Source of the DNA: Bog-793 sp963761425
GTDB lineage: Bacteria; Actinomycetota; Acidimicrobiia; Acidimicrobiales; Bog-793
Length of the DNA stretch: 64,000 bases
Direction: 5' to 3'
NCBI GenBank assembly: GCA_963761425.1
Contig: CAVXGQ010000005.1
Span: 124,001-188,000, forward strand
The notes beneath the pieces were generated by a model, which had not been told where the DNA came from, searched no databases, and was given only the letters and a program-made list of their open reading frames with translations. This document shows, one piece after another, positions 15,520-31,282 of this stretch. The translations under genes were made by a program, and so were the position numbers. The first letter of the stretch is position 1, and every line of letters begins with the position of its first letter.

Positions 15520-16245
15520 ATGCCGAAGAGGGGTAAGCGGTATATCGACGCACTGAAACGACTGGACCGCGAACAGCTGTACTCGCCCGCCGAGGCGGTC
15601 GACCTGGTGAAGAGCCTCGCCACCGCGAAGTTCGACGAGACGATCGAGCTCGCCGTGCGCTTGGGCGTCGACCCGCGCCGTGCCGAGCAGATCGTGCGTG
15701 GCTCGCTGACCTTGCCCGCCGGGACCGGTCGCCAGGTCCGGGTGGCGGTGTTCGCGGCCGGTGAAGCCGCCGCGGCGGCGAGGGCCGCCGGCGCCGACTT
15801 CGTGGGAGCCGACGACCTGATCGTCCGCGTCGAAAAGGAGGGCTTTCTGGACTTCGACGTGGCGATCGCCACCCCGGACCTCATGTCGCAGGTCGGGCGT
15901 CTCGGCCGGGTGCTCGGTCCCCGGGGCTTGATGCCCAACCCGAAGACCGGGACGGTGACGAACGACGTGGCCGCGGCAGTCGCCGAGTTCCGCTCCGGTC
16001 GGGTCGAGTACCGGACCGACCGGGTTGGCAACGTAAACCTCCGGGTCGGCAAGGCCTCCTTCGACCGGACCCAGCTGCTGGAGAACGTTCGGGCGGTGCT
16101 CGACGAGCTGCAGCGCGTGAAGCCGGCCACCGCCAAGGGCAAGTACGTGCGCTCGGTGACGCTTGCTTCGACGATGGGACCCGGGGTGCCGATCGACACG
16201 GGCCGGATCCGCATCACCGACGAGGATCTCGCCGCGACGGCGTAG
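15520..16245 (+). CDS. rplA: 50S ribosomal protein L1 (uL1)
   Basis: The 241-residue protein forms the mobile L1 stalk near the E site. Standard blocks are seen: MPKRGKRYIDALKRLDR, DETIELAVRLGVDPR, the signature LGRVLGPRGLMPNPKTGTVT (about 127-146) and the C-terminal KGKYVRSVTLASTMGPGV. L1 represses its own rplKA message in other bacteria; I did not identify the mRNA site here. ATG start. The gap after it carries the L10 leader. Confidence 0.98.
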   Translation: MPKRGKRYIDALKRLDREQLYSPAEAVDLVKSLATAKFDETIELAVRLGVDPRRAEQIVRGSLTLPAGTGRQVRVAVFAAGEAAAAARAAGADFVGADDLIVRVEKEGFLDFDVAIATPDLMSQVGRLGRVLGPRGLMPNPKTGTVTNDVAAAVAEFRSGRVEYRTDRVGNVNLRVGKASFDRTQLLENVRAVLDELQRVKPATAKGKYVRSVTLASTMGPGVPIDTGRIRITDEDLAATA

Positions 16246-16278
16246 TGCCACCGGGGGCAGGTCGTGTAACCTGTGCGC

Positions 16279-16425
16279 CACCTGCGGGCGCAAGCCCGCG
16301 CCAGCCTGAGACCTCCGGTGCGCCGCACAGCGCGTAAAGGGCGGGAGCCCGCCTGACGAGGCGAAGCAGTTTCCGCTTCCCCGTCTCGCCCTCCGGCGCC
16401 CCGGACGATCGGCCTGTCCAAAGGG
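16279..16425 (+). promoter_or_regulatory. L10-type leader of the rplJL message
   Basis: The 187-base gap before rplJ folds into several hairpins: GCGGGC-GCAA-GCCCGC with a GNRA loop (16284-16299), GGCGG/CCGCC near 16340, and GAAGC-AGTTTCC-GCTTC within a longer stem near 16360-16390. The position, directly before rplJ, and this architecture fit the widespread L10 leader, to which the L10(L12) complex binds to repress translation. A -10-like TAACCT (16267-16272) just upstream suggests the message can start here, but the -35 is poor. Assigned from position and folding by eye. Confidence 0.6.
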
Positions 16426-16432
16426 AGCGAAC

Positions 16433-17173
16433 GTGGAGACTGAGGGGCGCCCAGCACGGCCGGAGAAGGTCGCGGTCGTCGACGACGTCCGGGGTCGTCT
16501 CGGCTCGGCGGCGGCGACGATCGTCACGGAGTACCGCGGCTTGTCTGTCGCCGAGATCCAGGTCCTGCGCCGGGCGCTGGTCGCGGCGGGAGGCGAGTAC
16601 AAGGTCTACAAGAACAGCCTCGTCCGCCGGGCCGCCCACGACAGCGGGCTCCTGTCGCTCGAGGACCTGCTCGAGGGCCCGACCGCCCTCGCTTTCGTCT
16701 CCGGTGACGTGTCCGCAGTGGCGAAAGCCCTGAAGGAGTTCGCCAGAACGCACCCCAAGCTGGTCGTGAAGGGCGCGCTGGTCGGGAGCGGGCTGTTCGA
16801 CGCCGGGCAGACTTCGGCTCTGGCCGACCTGCCCTCGCGCGAGGTTCTGCTGGCCCAGCTGGCCGGGGCGCTCGCCGCGCCGATGCAAGCCTTCGCCGGC
16901 CTGCTGGTGGCGTTGCCGAGAAAGTTCGCCTACGGGTTAGCGGCGCTCATCGAGCAGCGTGGTGGGGTGGTGGCGCCCGATCAACTGGTCGCCGGCGGGG
17001 AGCCGGCGGCGGCGGACGCCGAGGTCGGGTCCAGTGCGGTCACCGAGGAGACCCTCGATGCTGGCGACGCCGGCAAGGTCGCTCCGGGCGGGTCCGCACC
17101 CGAGGACCAAAGCGCGACGGGCGAGTCCGAAGCGGGCGAGTCCGAGGCGGGCGGGTCCGAGGCCGGCGACTGA
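16433..17173 (+). CDS. rplJ: 50S ribosomal protein L10 (uL10), with acidic tail
   Basis: L10 anchors L12 dimers to the ribosome stalk. The conserved part shows PEKVAVVDDVRGRL, VTEYRGLSVAEIQVLRRAL, YKVYKNSLVRRAA and the helix that binds L12 (PSREVLLAQLAGAL onward). At 246 residues it is about 70 longer than usual. The extra C-terminus is Gly/Glu/Ser/Ala-rich and ends in repeated GESEA/GGSEA units. GTG 16433 follows AAAGGGAGCG. It is co-transcribed with rplL. Confidence 0.97.
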   Translation: METEGRPARPEKVAVVDDVRGRLGSAAATIVTEYRGLSVAEIQVLRRALVAAGGEYKVYKNSLVRRAAHDSGLLSLEDLLEGPTALAFVSGDVSAVAKALKEFARTHPKLVVKGALVGSGLFDAGQTSALADLPSREVLLAQLAGALAAPMQAFAGLLVALPRKFAYGLAALIEQRGGVVAPDQLVAGGEPAAADAEVGSSAVTEETLDAGDAGKVAPGGSAPEDQSATGESEAGESEAGGSEAGD

Positions 17174-17219
17174 CGCCGGTCCGACCCGAAAATCCAGATC
17201 GAGAGAGAAGGGAACCACG

Positions 17220-17606
17220 ATGGCGACGAAACAGAGCATCCTCGACGAGATCGCGAACATGACGGTCCTGGAGCTCGCCGATCTGTTGAAGGAGTTCGAG
17301 GAGCGCTTCGGCGTGACCGCGGCGGCCCCGGTGGCCGTGGCGGCGTCCGCCCCCGGCAGCCCGGCGGCCGGCGGGGAGGTCGAGGTCGAGGAGCAGGATG
17401 AGTTCGACGTCATCCTGGCGGCGGCCGGCGAGAAGAAGATCCAGGTCATCAAGGAAGTGCGGGCCTTGACCAGCCTCGGCCTGAAAGAGGCGAAGGACCT
17501 GGTGGACGCGGCCCCGAGGCCGGTCCTGGAAAAGGCCTCCAAAGAGGACGCCGAGAAGGCAAAAGCGCAGCTCGAGGCGGCGGGCGCCACGGTCCAGCTC
17601 AAGTAG
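17220..17606 (+). CDS. rplL: 50S ribosomal protein L7/L12 (bL12)
   Basis: The 128-residue stalk protein recruits and activates translation GTPases. The N-terminal dimer domain (ATKQSILDEIANMTVLELAD) joins through an Ala/Pro/Gly hinge (about 40-56) to the C-terminal factor-binding domain, with FDVILAAAGEKKIQVIKEVR and GLKEAKDLVDAAP. ATG 17220 has GAGAGAAGG upstream; reading further left would run into rplJ. No strong terminator follows, so read-through to rpoB is likely in addition to the promoters there. Confidence 0.98.
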   Translation: MATKQSILDEIANMTVLELADLLKEFEERFGVTAAAPVAVAASAPGSPAAGGEVEVEEQDEFDVILAAAGEKKIQVIKEVRALTSLGLKEAKDLVDAAPRPVLEKASKEDAEKAKAQLEAAGATVQLK

Positions 17607-17660
17607 TAGCTGGTAGGAAGGGCGGATATCGCCACCGCCGGGTGTCCCGGGCGGGGCACC

Positions 17661-17689
17661 TTGACCCGGCCCGCCGCGTCCCGTACCCT
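17661..17689 (+). promoter_or_regulatory. Promoter P1 candidate for rpoBC
   Basis: TTGACC (17661-17666) and TACCCT (17684-17689) are separated by exactly 17 bases, close to the housekeeping sigma consensus. A start near 17696 would give a leader of about 160 bases before rpoB. It lies in the only sizeable gap between rplL and rpoB. Confidence 0.6.
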
Positions 17690-17711
17690 GCCGCGAGGAC
17701 GCGCGCCATCG

Positions 17712-17741
17712 TTGTCCTTTTTGTTCGCGCGCGCCTATGCT
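17712..17741 (+). promoter_or_regulatory. Promoter P2 candidate for rpoBC
   Basis: TTGTCC (17712-17717), an 18-base spacer and TATGCT (17736-17741) form a second housekeeping-type promoter 50 bases downstream of P1. Tandem promoters before rpoB are known in other actinobacteria. The spacer carries a T-run next to an alternating CG tract. Confidence 0.5.
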
Positions 17742-17854
17742 GTAGCCGTCGTGCCCGTTCGTCGCGCTTTGGATTCAGTCCTGCGGTGAGGCGCGCCCCC
17801 GGCGCAGCCACCGGTCGTTGCCCAGCTTGACCCGCTCTCGCGAGGAGTAGCCCG

Positions 17855-25492
<7,638 letters not shown>

Positions 25493-25551
25493 GCTACCGC
25501 CCCACCGTGCCGCGGCGGCACCACCCCGGGATCGAGCAGGTCTTCTGGGCG

Positions 25552-25580
25552 TTGCAGGTCGCGAGGTCGGCACCTAGTAT
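25552..25580 (+). promoter_or_regulatory. Promoter of the rpsL (str) operon
   Basis: TTGCAG (25552-25557), a 17-base spacer and TAGTAT (25575-25580) match a housekeeping sigma promoter well. They lie in the 157-base gap after rpoC, about 65 bases before the predicted rpsL start, which fits a separate transcript for the str operon. Confidence 0.65.
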
Positions 25581-25649
25581 TCACCTGCCGTCTGAGCTGG
25601 GCGCTCGCGTCCGGCCGGCGGCTCACCTGCGAGAAAGTTGAGAAAGCGC

Positions 25650-26021
25650 GTGCCCACCATCGCCCAGCTCGTGAGGAGCGGGCGGGAGTCGAAGCGGTCC
25701 AAGACCAAGACGCCCGCCCTGAAGGGCGCGCCCCAGCGGCGCGGGGTGTGCACGCGCGTCTACACCACGACCCCGAAGAAGCCGAACTCGGCCCTGCGCA
25801 AGGTCGCCCGGGTGCGGCTCACCAGTGGGGTCGAGGTGACGGCGTACATCCCCGGCGTCGGACACAACCTCCAGGAGCACTCCATTGTGTTGGTGCGTGG
25901 CGGCCGGGTGAAGGACCTCCCGGGGGTCCGCTACAAGATCGTGCGCGGCACCCTCGACACCTCGGGCGTGCGGGACCGCGCCCAGGCCCGCAGCCGTTAC
26001 GGCGCCAAGAGGGAAGCCTGA
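25650..26021 (+). CDS. rpsL: 30S ribosomal protein S12 (uS12)
   Basis: The 123-residue decoding-centre protein starts PTIAQLVRSGRE. Lys43 (TTPKKPNSALRK) and Lys88 (GGRVKDLPGVRY) are present, the residues whose change gives streptomycin resistance elsewhere, and Asp89 is the usual methylthiolation site. GTG 25650 is chosen because it gives the canonical MPTI start; an in-frame TTG four codons earlier is closer to GAGAAAG. Its stop overlaps rpsG by one base (TGATG). Confidence 0.97.
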   Translation: MPTIAQLVRSGRESKRSKTKTPALKGAPQRRGVCTRVYTTTPKKPNSALRKVARVRLTSGVEVTAYIPGVGHNLQEHSIVLVRGGRVKDLPGVRYKIVRGTLDTSGVRDRAQARSRYGAKREA

Positions 26022-26491
26022 TGCCCCGCAGCGGACCCGCCCCCCGTCGAGAGCTCCAGCCGGACCCGGTCTACCGGTCCGTGCTGGTGACGCAGCTCAC
26101 CAACCAGGTCCTGTCCCGGGGCAAGCGGAGCCTCGCCCAGCGCATGGTCTATGACGCGCTCACCGTGGTCGGCGAGCGGGCGGCTGGCGACCCGATCGCC
26201 ACACTGAAACGGGCGCTCGACAACACCCGTCCGGAGCTGGAGGTCCGCTCCCGGCGGGTCGGCGGCACCACCTACCAGGTTCCCGTCGAGGTGCGGCCCC
26301 GTCGCGCCACGACGCTGTCCATCCGCTGGATCGTGAGCTACGCCCGGGAGCGCCGGGATCGCACCATGGCGCTGAAACTCGCCAACGAGATCCTCGACGC
26401 GGCCAACGGACTCGGCGCCGCGGTGAAGCGCCGGGAGGACATCCATAAGATGGCGGAATCGAACCGAGCCTTCGCCCACTACCGCTGGTAG
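26021..26491 (+). CDS. rpsG: 30S ribosomal protein S7 (uS7)
   Basis: The 156-residue protein nucleates assembly of the 30S head at the 3' major domain of 16S rRNA. Recognised by VYRSVLVTQLTNQVLSRGKR, the RSRRVGGTTYQVPVEVR block (about 75-92) and the ending REDIHKMAESNRAFAHYRW, the exact usual terminus. ATG 26021 overlaps the rpsL stop. A GC-rich hairpin follows before fusA. Confidence 0.98.
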   Translation: MPRSGPAPRRELQPDPVYRSVLVTQLTNQVLSRGKRSLAQRMVYDALTVVGERAAGDPIATLKRALDNTRPELEVRSRRVGGTTYQVPVEVRPRRATTLSIRWIVSYARERRDRTMALKLANEILDAANGLGAAVKRREDIHKMAESNRAFAHYRW

Positions 26492-26494
26492 TCC

Positions 26495-26514
26495 GGCTCC
26501 GGCCGTCCGGAGCC
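26495..26514 (+). terminator. GC hairpin between rpsG and fusA
   Basis: GGCTCCGG (26495-26502) and CCGGAGCC (26507-26514) form a perfect 8-bp stem with a CCGT loop, 3 bases after the rpsG stop. What follows is C-rich with no T-run, so it may be a weak terminator, an attenuator or an mRNA-stability element. S7 autoregulation elsewhere acts in the rpsL-rpsG gap, not here. Confidence 0.35.
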
Positions 26515-26592
26515 CCCCTCGCACCGGTCCAACCCTCGCGCCCCGTACTCTGTAGGTAGCGATTTACGCAGCAACGAAGTGAAGACGAACCC

Positions 26593-28689
26593 ATGACGAA
26601 CCCCGCACCCCGCACGACCCCCCTGGCCAAGGTCCGCAACATCGGGATCATGGCGCATATCGACGCGGGCAAAACCACGGCGACCGAGCGCATCCTCTAC
26701 TACACCGGTCGCAACTACAAGATCGGCGAGGTCGACGACGGCGCGGCGACCATGGACTGGATGATCCAGGAGCAAGAGCGCGGCATCACCATCACGTCGG
26801 CGGCGACCACGGCCCCCTGGCGGGACTGCGCCATCAACATCATCGACACCCCGGGCCACGTCGACTTCACCGTGGAGGTGGAACGCTCCCTGCGGATCCT
26901 CGACGGAGCCGTGGCGGTCTTCGACGCGGTGGCGGGGGTCGAACCCCAGACCGAGACGGTCTGGCGCCAGGCGGACAAGTACAACGTCCCGCGCATCTGC
27001 TTCGTGAACAAGATGGACCGAGTCGGCGCCAACTTCACCCGCACCGTGGAGATGATCCGGGACCGCCTCGACGCCATCCCCACCGTCACCGAGTTGCCGC
27101 TCGGGGTGGAGTCGCAGTTCCGTGGGGTGGTCGACGTGATCGCCATGAGGGCCCTGGTTTGGGAGGACTCGGGCCGTGGCGAGCGGTGGAGTGAGGAGCC
27201 GGTGCCGGCCGAGATGCGCGCCGCCGCCGAGGCGGCCCGCCACGATCTCGTCGATGTCATGTCGCACTACGACGACACGGTGATGGCGAAATACGTCCAC
27301 GAGATGGAGATCACCGTCGACGATCTCCGGCGGGCGCTGCGGGTCGGCACCATCTCCGGCCACATCGTGCCGGTGCTCTGCGGCTCGGCCTTCAAAAACA
27401 AGGGCATCCAGCCGCTGCTCGACGCGGTCGTCGAGTACCTGCCGAGCCCGCTCGATGTGCCGTCCACGATCGGCCACAGCCTGCGCGGCGAAGAGATCAT
27501 CGAGCGAGTCGCGGCCGACGACGAAAGGTTCTCGGCCCTCGCCTTCAAGATCCAAAGCGACCCCTTCGTCGGCAAGCTCACCTATCTGCGCGTCTACTCG
27601 GGCTCGCTCACCAAGGGCTCGGCGGTGCTGAACTCGACCAAGGACAAGCGCGAGCGCATCGGCCGGATCCTGGAAATGCACGCCAACCACCGCGAGGACC
27701 GGGACACCATCTACACCGGCGACATCGTCGCGGTGGTCGGGCTGAAGTCGACGACGACCGGTGACACCCTGTGCGACCTGACGCATCCGATCGTGCTCGA
27801 GACCCTCACCTTCCCCGAGCCGGTCGTCCACGTCGCGGTGGAGCCGAAGACCAAGTCCGATCAGGACAAGCTCGGCCGGGCTCTCCTCGCCCTCAGCGAG
27901 GAGGACCCGACGTTCCGCGTCCACACCGACGAGGAGACGGGCCAGACGGTGATCTCCGGCATGGGCGAGCTGCACCTCGAGGTGCTGGTCGACCGGATGC
28001 TGAGGGAGTTCAACGTCGACGCCCACGTCGGCAAGCCACAGGTGGCCTACCGCGAGACGGTGCGCCACAAGGTGCACAAGGTCGAGGAGCGCTACGTCCG
28101 CCAGACCGGGGGACATGGCCAGTACGCCCACGTGGTCATCGACCTGGAGCCGACGGGTCCTGCCGGGGGCTACCAGTTCGTCGACCGCATCACCGGAGGC
28201 GTCATCCCCAAGGAGTACATCCCGGCGGTCGACCACGGGATCCGGGAGGCCATGGAGTCCGGCGTGCTGGCCGGATTCCCGGCCGTCGATGAGCGCGTCA
28301 CCCTCACCTACGGTTCGTACCATGAGGTCGACTCGTCGGAGATGGCGTTCAAGATCGCCGGCTCGCTGGCGTGGAAGAAGGCGTCCCGCAAGGCGGAGCC
28401 GGTTCTGCTGGAGCCGATCATGCAGGTCGAGATCGTGACGCCCGAAGAGCACATGGGAGAGGTGATCGGCGACCTGTCGTCCCGGCGCGGCAAGGTCGAG
28501 GGCGTGGAGCGACGCGGCACGAGTCAGGTGATCCGGTCGCAGGTTCCATTGTCGGACATGTTCGGCTACGCTACCGACCTGCGTTCACGCACCCAGGGTC
28601 GCGCGACGTTCACGATGCAGTTCAACTCTTATCAGGAAGTTCCCGAGTCGATCGCCCGGGAGATTGTCGCCCGAGTGACCGGGGAGTAA
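26593..28689 (+). CDS. fusA: Elongation factor G
   Basis: The 698-residue translocase GTPase. G1 AHIDAGKTT (21-29), the effector/switch region ERGITITSAATT, G3 DTPGHVDFTVE, G4 NKMDRVGANF and the domain IV tip loop with RQTGGHGQYAHV are all clear. It moves tRNA-mRNA after peptide transfer and helps recycling. ATG 26593, after GAAGTGAAG. A TACTCT (26546-26551) could be a -10 but has no -35 partner, so transcription with rpsL-rpsG is likely. Confidence 0.98.
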   Translation: MTNPAPRTTPLAKVRNIGIMAHIDAGKTTATERILYYTGRNYKIGEVDDGAATMDWMIQEQERGITITSAATTAPWRDCAINIIDTPGHVDFTVEVERSLRILDGAVAVFDAVAGVEPQTETVWRQADKYNVPRICFVNKMDRVGANFTRTVEMIRDRLDAIPTVTELPLGVESQFRGVVDVIAMRALVWEDSGRGERWSEEPVPAEMRAAAEAARHDLVDVMSHYDDTVMAKYVHEMEITVDDLRRALRVGTISGHIVPVLCGSAFKNKGIQPLLDAVVEYLPSPLDVPSTIGHSLRGEEIIERVAADDERFSALAFKIQSDPFVGKLTYLRVYSGSLTKGSAVLNSTKDKRERIGRILEMHANHREDRDTIYTGDIVAVVGLKSTTTGDTLCDLTHPIVLETLTFPEPVVHVAVEPKTKSDQDKLGRALLALSEEDPTFRVHTDEETGQTVISGMGELHLEVLVDRMLREFNVDAHVGKPQVAYRETVRHKVHKVEERYVRQTGGHGQYAHVVIDLEPTGPAGGYQFVDRITGGVIPKEYIPAVDHGIREAMESGVLAGFPAVDERVTLTYGSYHEVDSSEMAFKIAGSLAWKKASRKAEPVLLEPIMQVEIVTPEEHMGEVIGDLSSRRGKVEGVERRGTSQVIRSQVPLSDMFGYATDLRSRTQGRATFTMQFNSYQEVPESIAREIVARVTGE

Positions 28690-28859
28690 GGGCCCGGGGC
28701 CTTCGGGACCATCGGGCGCCGGCCAGGGCGGTCGACGCCGGATAGGCCGAATGCCCGGGGTTGGGCAGCAAGCGGGCGGACCAGCCCGGCAGGTTCAATG
28801 CAGTCAGGTAGCGGCAGGGCCGAGGGGCGCTGCCCAAACAAACGGAGCTGTCGGCACCA

Positions 28860-30047
28860 ATGGCCAAGCAGAAGTTCGAACGGACCAAGCCCCACATCAA
28901 CGTCGGGACGATGGGTCACATCGACCACGGCAAGACGACGCTGACCGCGGCGATCACGAAGATCCTGCACGAGCGCAACCCGAAGGTGCAGTACATCGCG
29001 TTCGAGAAGATCGACGCCGCGCCGGAGGAGAAGGCGCGCGGCATCACCATCCAGATCGCCCACGTGGAGTACGAGACGGACAAGCGCCACTACGCGCACG
29101 TCGACATGCCCGGCCACGCCGACTACATCAAAAACATGATCACCGGCGCGGCCCAGGTTGACGGGGCGATCCTCGTCGTCTCGGCGGCCGACGGACCGAT
29201 GCCCCAAACGCGAGAGCACGTGCTGCTCGCCCGCCAGGTGGGCGTGCCGTCGATCATCGTCGCCCTCAACAAGGTGGACATGGTGGACGACGAGGAACTC
29301 CTCGACCTTGTCGAGCTGGAGATCCGCGAGCTCCTCAACGAGTACGAGTTCCCCGGCGACGAGATCCCGATCATCCGGATGAGCGCGCTGAAAGCCCTCG
29401 ACGGCGATCCGGTGGCGGCCGAGGACGTGCTCAAGCTGCTGGACGCGGTCGACAACTACCTCCCGGAGCCGAAGCGCGAGATCGACAAGCCCTTCCTGCT
29501 CTCGGTCGAGGACGTGATGACCATCACCGGCCGGGGCACGGTGGTCACCGGCCGCATCGAACAGGGCCAGATCAAGGTCGGCGAGACGGTGGAGATCGTC
29601 GGGCTGCGGCCGACCCAGAAGACGGTCGTCACCGGCGTCGAGATGTTCCGCAAGACCCTCGACTCCGGCCAGGCGGGCGACAACGTCGGCCTGTTGCTGC
29701 GCGGCATCGACAAGAAAGAGGTCGAGCGGGGCCAGGTGGTCTGCAAGCCGGGGTCGATCACCCCGCACACGAACTTCGAGGCGGGCGTCTACGTGCTCAC
29801 CAAGGCCGAGGGTGGGCGGCACAAGCCGTTCTTCTCCAACTACCGGCCGCAGTTCTACTTCCGCACCACCGACGTCACCGGTTCCATCACCCTCCCCGAG
29901 GGGACGGAGATGGTGATGCCGGGCGACAACACCACCATGACGGTCGAGCTGCAGAAGCCGATCGCGATGGACGAGGGACTTCGCTTCGCGATCCGGGAAG
30001 GCGGCCGCACCGTCGGCGCCGGCCGGGTCACCAAGATCCTCAAGTAG
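28860..30047 (+). CDS. tuf: Elongation factor Tu
   Basis: The 395-residue GTPase delivers aminoacyl-tRNA. GHIDHGKTTLTA (19-30), RGITIQIAHVEYE, DMPGHADYIKNMITGAAQ and NKVDMVDDEELL are standard. Domain 2 and 3 marks GRGTVVTGRIEQG and GGRTVGAGRVTKILK close the protein. ATG 28860; the nearest Shine-Dalgarno, GGAGCTG, is rather far (about 10 bases). The 170-base gap after fusA shows no clear promoter. rpsJ follows after only 7 bases, joining the str and S10 groups. Confidence 0.98.
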   Translation: MAKQKFERTKPHINVGTMGHIDHGKTTLTAAITKILHERNPKVQYIAFEKIDAAPEEKARGITIQIAHVEYETDKRHYAHVDMPGHADYIKNMITGAAQVDGAILVVSAADGPMPQTREHVLLARQVGVPSIIVALNKVDMVDDEELLDLVELEIRELLNEYEFPGDEIPIIRMSALKALDGDPVAAEDVLKLLDAVDNYLPEPKREIDKPFLLSVEDVMTITGRGTVVTGRIEQGQIKVGETVEIVGLRPTQKTVVTGVEMFRKTLDSGQAGDNVGLLLRGIDKKEVERGQVVCKPGSITPHTNFEAGVYVLTKAEGGRHKPFFSNYRPQFYFRTTDVTGSITLPEGTEMVMPGDNTTMTVELQKPIAMDEGLRFAIREGGRTVGAGRVTKILK

Positions 30048-30054
30048 GGGGCCC

Positions 30055-30369
30055 GTGGCGCAGCGGATCCGCATTCGACTGAAGGCGTACGACCACGAGG
30101 TACTCGACCAGTCGACGAAGAAGATCGTCGAGACGGTGCTGCGCACCCAGGCGAAGGTGCGCGGACCGATCCCGCTGCCGACCGAACGCCACCGCTACAC
30201 GGTGGTGCGCTCGCCCCACAAGCACAAGGACAGCCGAGAGCACTTCGAGATGCGCATCCACAAGCGGCTCGTCGACATCGTCGAGCACGGACCGAAGACC
30301 GTCGACTCCCTGCAGCGGCTGGACCTGCCGGCCGGGGTGGACATCGAGATCAAGATCCAACAGGCCTAG
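30055..30369 (+). CDS. rpsJ: 30S ribosomal protein S10 (uS10)
   Basis: The 104-residue protein of the 30S head; also the NusE partner of NusB in antitermination. Canonical pieces: QRIRIRLKAYDHEVLDQSTK, RGPIPLPTERHRYTVVRSPH and HKDSREHFEMRIHKRL. GTG 30055 follows AGTAGGGGG. It sits close behind tuf and is cut off from rplC by a 268-base structured gap, so in this genome S10 may be expressed more with tuf than with the rest of the S10 operon. Confidence 0.98.
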   Translation: MAQRIRIRLKAYDHEVLDQSTKKIVETVLRTQAKVRGPIPLPTERHRYTVVRSPHKHKDSREHFEMRIHKRLVDIVEHGPKTVDSLQRLDLPAGVDIEIKIQQA

Positions 30370-30380
30370 GAACGAGCTGG

Positions 30381-30389
30381 TGATATAGT
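30381..30389 (+). promoter_or_regulatory. Extended -10 promoter candidate for the rplC operon
   Basis: TGATATAGT is an extended -10 (TGn plus TATAGT at 30384-30389). There is no recognisable -35 at 16-18 bases, which extended -10 promoters tolerate. Transcription would start near 30396, at the base of the first leader hairpin. Confidence 0.5.
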
Positions 30390-30394
30390 TTTTT

Positions 30395-30637
30395 CCTCGC
30401 CGGGCAGGTCCCGGCGAGGTGTGAGGACGATGTCCGAGCGTGCCCCGTCGCCCGTGCGTCGGGGGACCGCCCGGCGGAAACGATCTGCGCTCCGCCCGGT
30501 TCTCGGGCGGAGCGCCCGCGTGAGACGGGGTGGCGTGATCCATCCCGTCGATCCTGGCGTCAGCGGCCTGGCCGCGGCCGCCAGGACCACAACGCCAACC
30601 CGGTGGCCCCGGGTCGGCACGGAGAAGCGACACGGCG
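30395..30637 (+). promoter_or_regulatory. Structured leader before rplC (candidate autoregulatory leader)
   Basis: The 243 bases hold several strong stems: CCTCGCCGGG/CCCGGCGAGG with a 5-base loop (30395-30419), GCTCCGCCCG/CGGGCGGAGC with loop GTTCT (30489-30513), and CCTGGCG/CGCCAGG further on. In other bacteria the S10 operon leader is bound by L4, whose gene is the second one here. The placement after rpsJ instead of before it is unusual. A homologous regulator site is inferred, not proven. Confidence 0.5.
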
Positions 30638-31282
30638 ATGACACTCAAGGCGGTCGTCGGCGAGAAGATGGGCATGACCCAGGTCTTCGACGCTGAGAAC
30701 CGGGCGGTCCCCGTGACCGTCGTGAAGGTCGCGCCCTTGCGGGTGGTCCAGGTGAAGACGCCGGAACGGGAAGGCTATTCCGCCCTGCAGGTCACCTACG
30801 GCTTCCGGCGACCGAGCACGCTGACCAAGCCCGAGGCGGGGCATTTTGCCAAGGCCGCCGTCGACGCCGGGCGGCACCTGGTCGAGCTGCGCGTCGACGA
30901 CACCGAGGGCTACGCGGTCGGCCAGCAAATCGACGTCGGGATCCTCGCGGCCGGGGAGAAGGTCGACGTCACCGCCATCTCGAAGGGCAAAGGCTTCGCC
31001 GGGAGCATGAAACGGCACCACTTCACGGGCCAGGGGGCCGCCCACGGCAACCACAAGAAGCACCGCGCCCCGGGCTCGATCGGGGCGTGCGCCACTCCGG
31101 CCCGGGTGTTCAAGGGCGCCCGCATGGCCGGACGGATGGGCGCCGAGCGGGTGACCACGCTCAACCTGGAGGTCGTCGAGGCCGACGCCGAGCGGGAGAT
31201 CGTCCTGGTGAAAGGGGCGGTGCCCGGTCCCCGCGGGGGCCTGGTGGTGATCCGCCGGGCGGTGAAGGGCGGTGCGAGGTGA
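30638..31282 (+). CDS. rplC: 50S ribosomal protein L3 (uL3)
   Basis: The 214-residue protein near the peptidyl-transferase centre. It starts TLKAVVGEKMGMTQVFD and has the central extension motif GKGFAGSMKRHHFTGQGAAH (about 115-134) with the methylatable Gln, then RMAGRMGAERVTTLNLEVV. ATG 30638, with GGAGAAG upstream. The stop overlaps the rplD start by 4 bases (GTGA). Confidence 0.98.
   Translation: MTLKAVVGEKMGMTQVFDAENRAVPVTVVKVAPLRVVQVKTPEREGYSALQVTYGFRRPSTLTKPEAGHFAKAAVDAGRHLVELRVDDTEGYAVGQQIDVGILAAGEKVDVTAISKGKGFAGSMKRHHFTGQGAAHGNHKKHRAPGSIGACATPARVFKGARMAGRMGAERVTTLNLEVVEADAEREIVLVKGAVPGPRGGLVVIRRAVKGGAR

Noticed and set aside
26479..28452. Open frame antisense to fusA
   Set aside because: Shadow of fusA; no domain seen.
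30395..30419. Intrinsic terminator after rpsJ
   Set aside because: The perfect stem has its T-run before the hairpin, not after it, on the plus strand, and an A-run after it on the minus strand, so it does not work as a terminator either way.
30430..30696. Leader peptide gene starting ATG 30430
   Set aside because: Overlaps the rplC start by 59 bases, is Arg-rich, and follows the hairpins rather than a family; more likely chance in GC-rich RNA.
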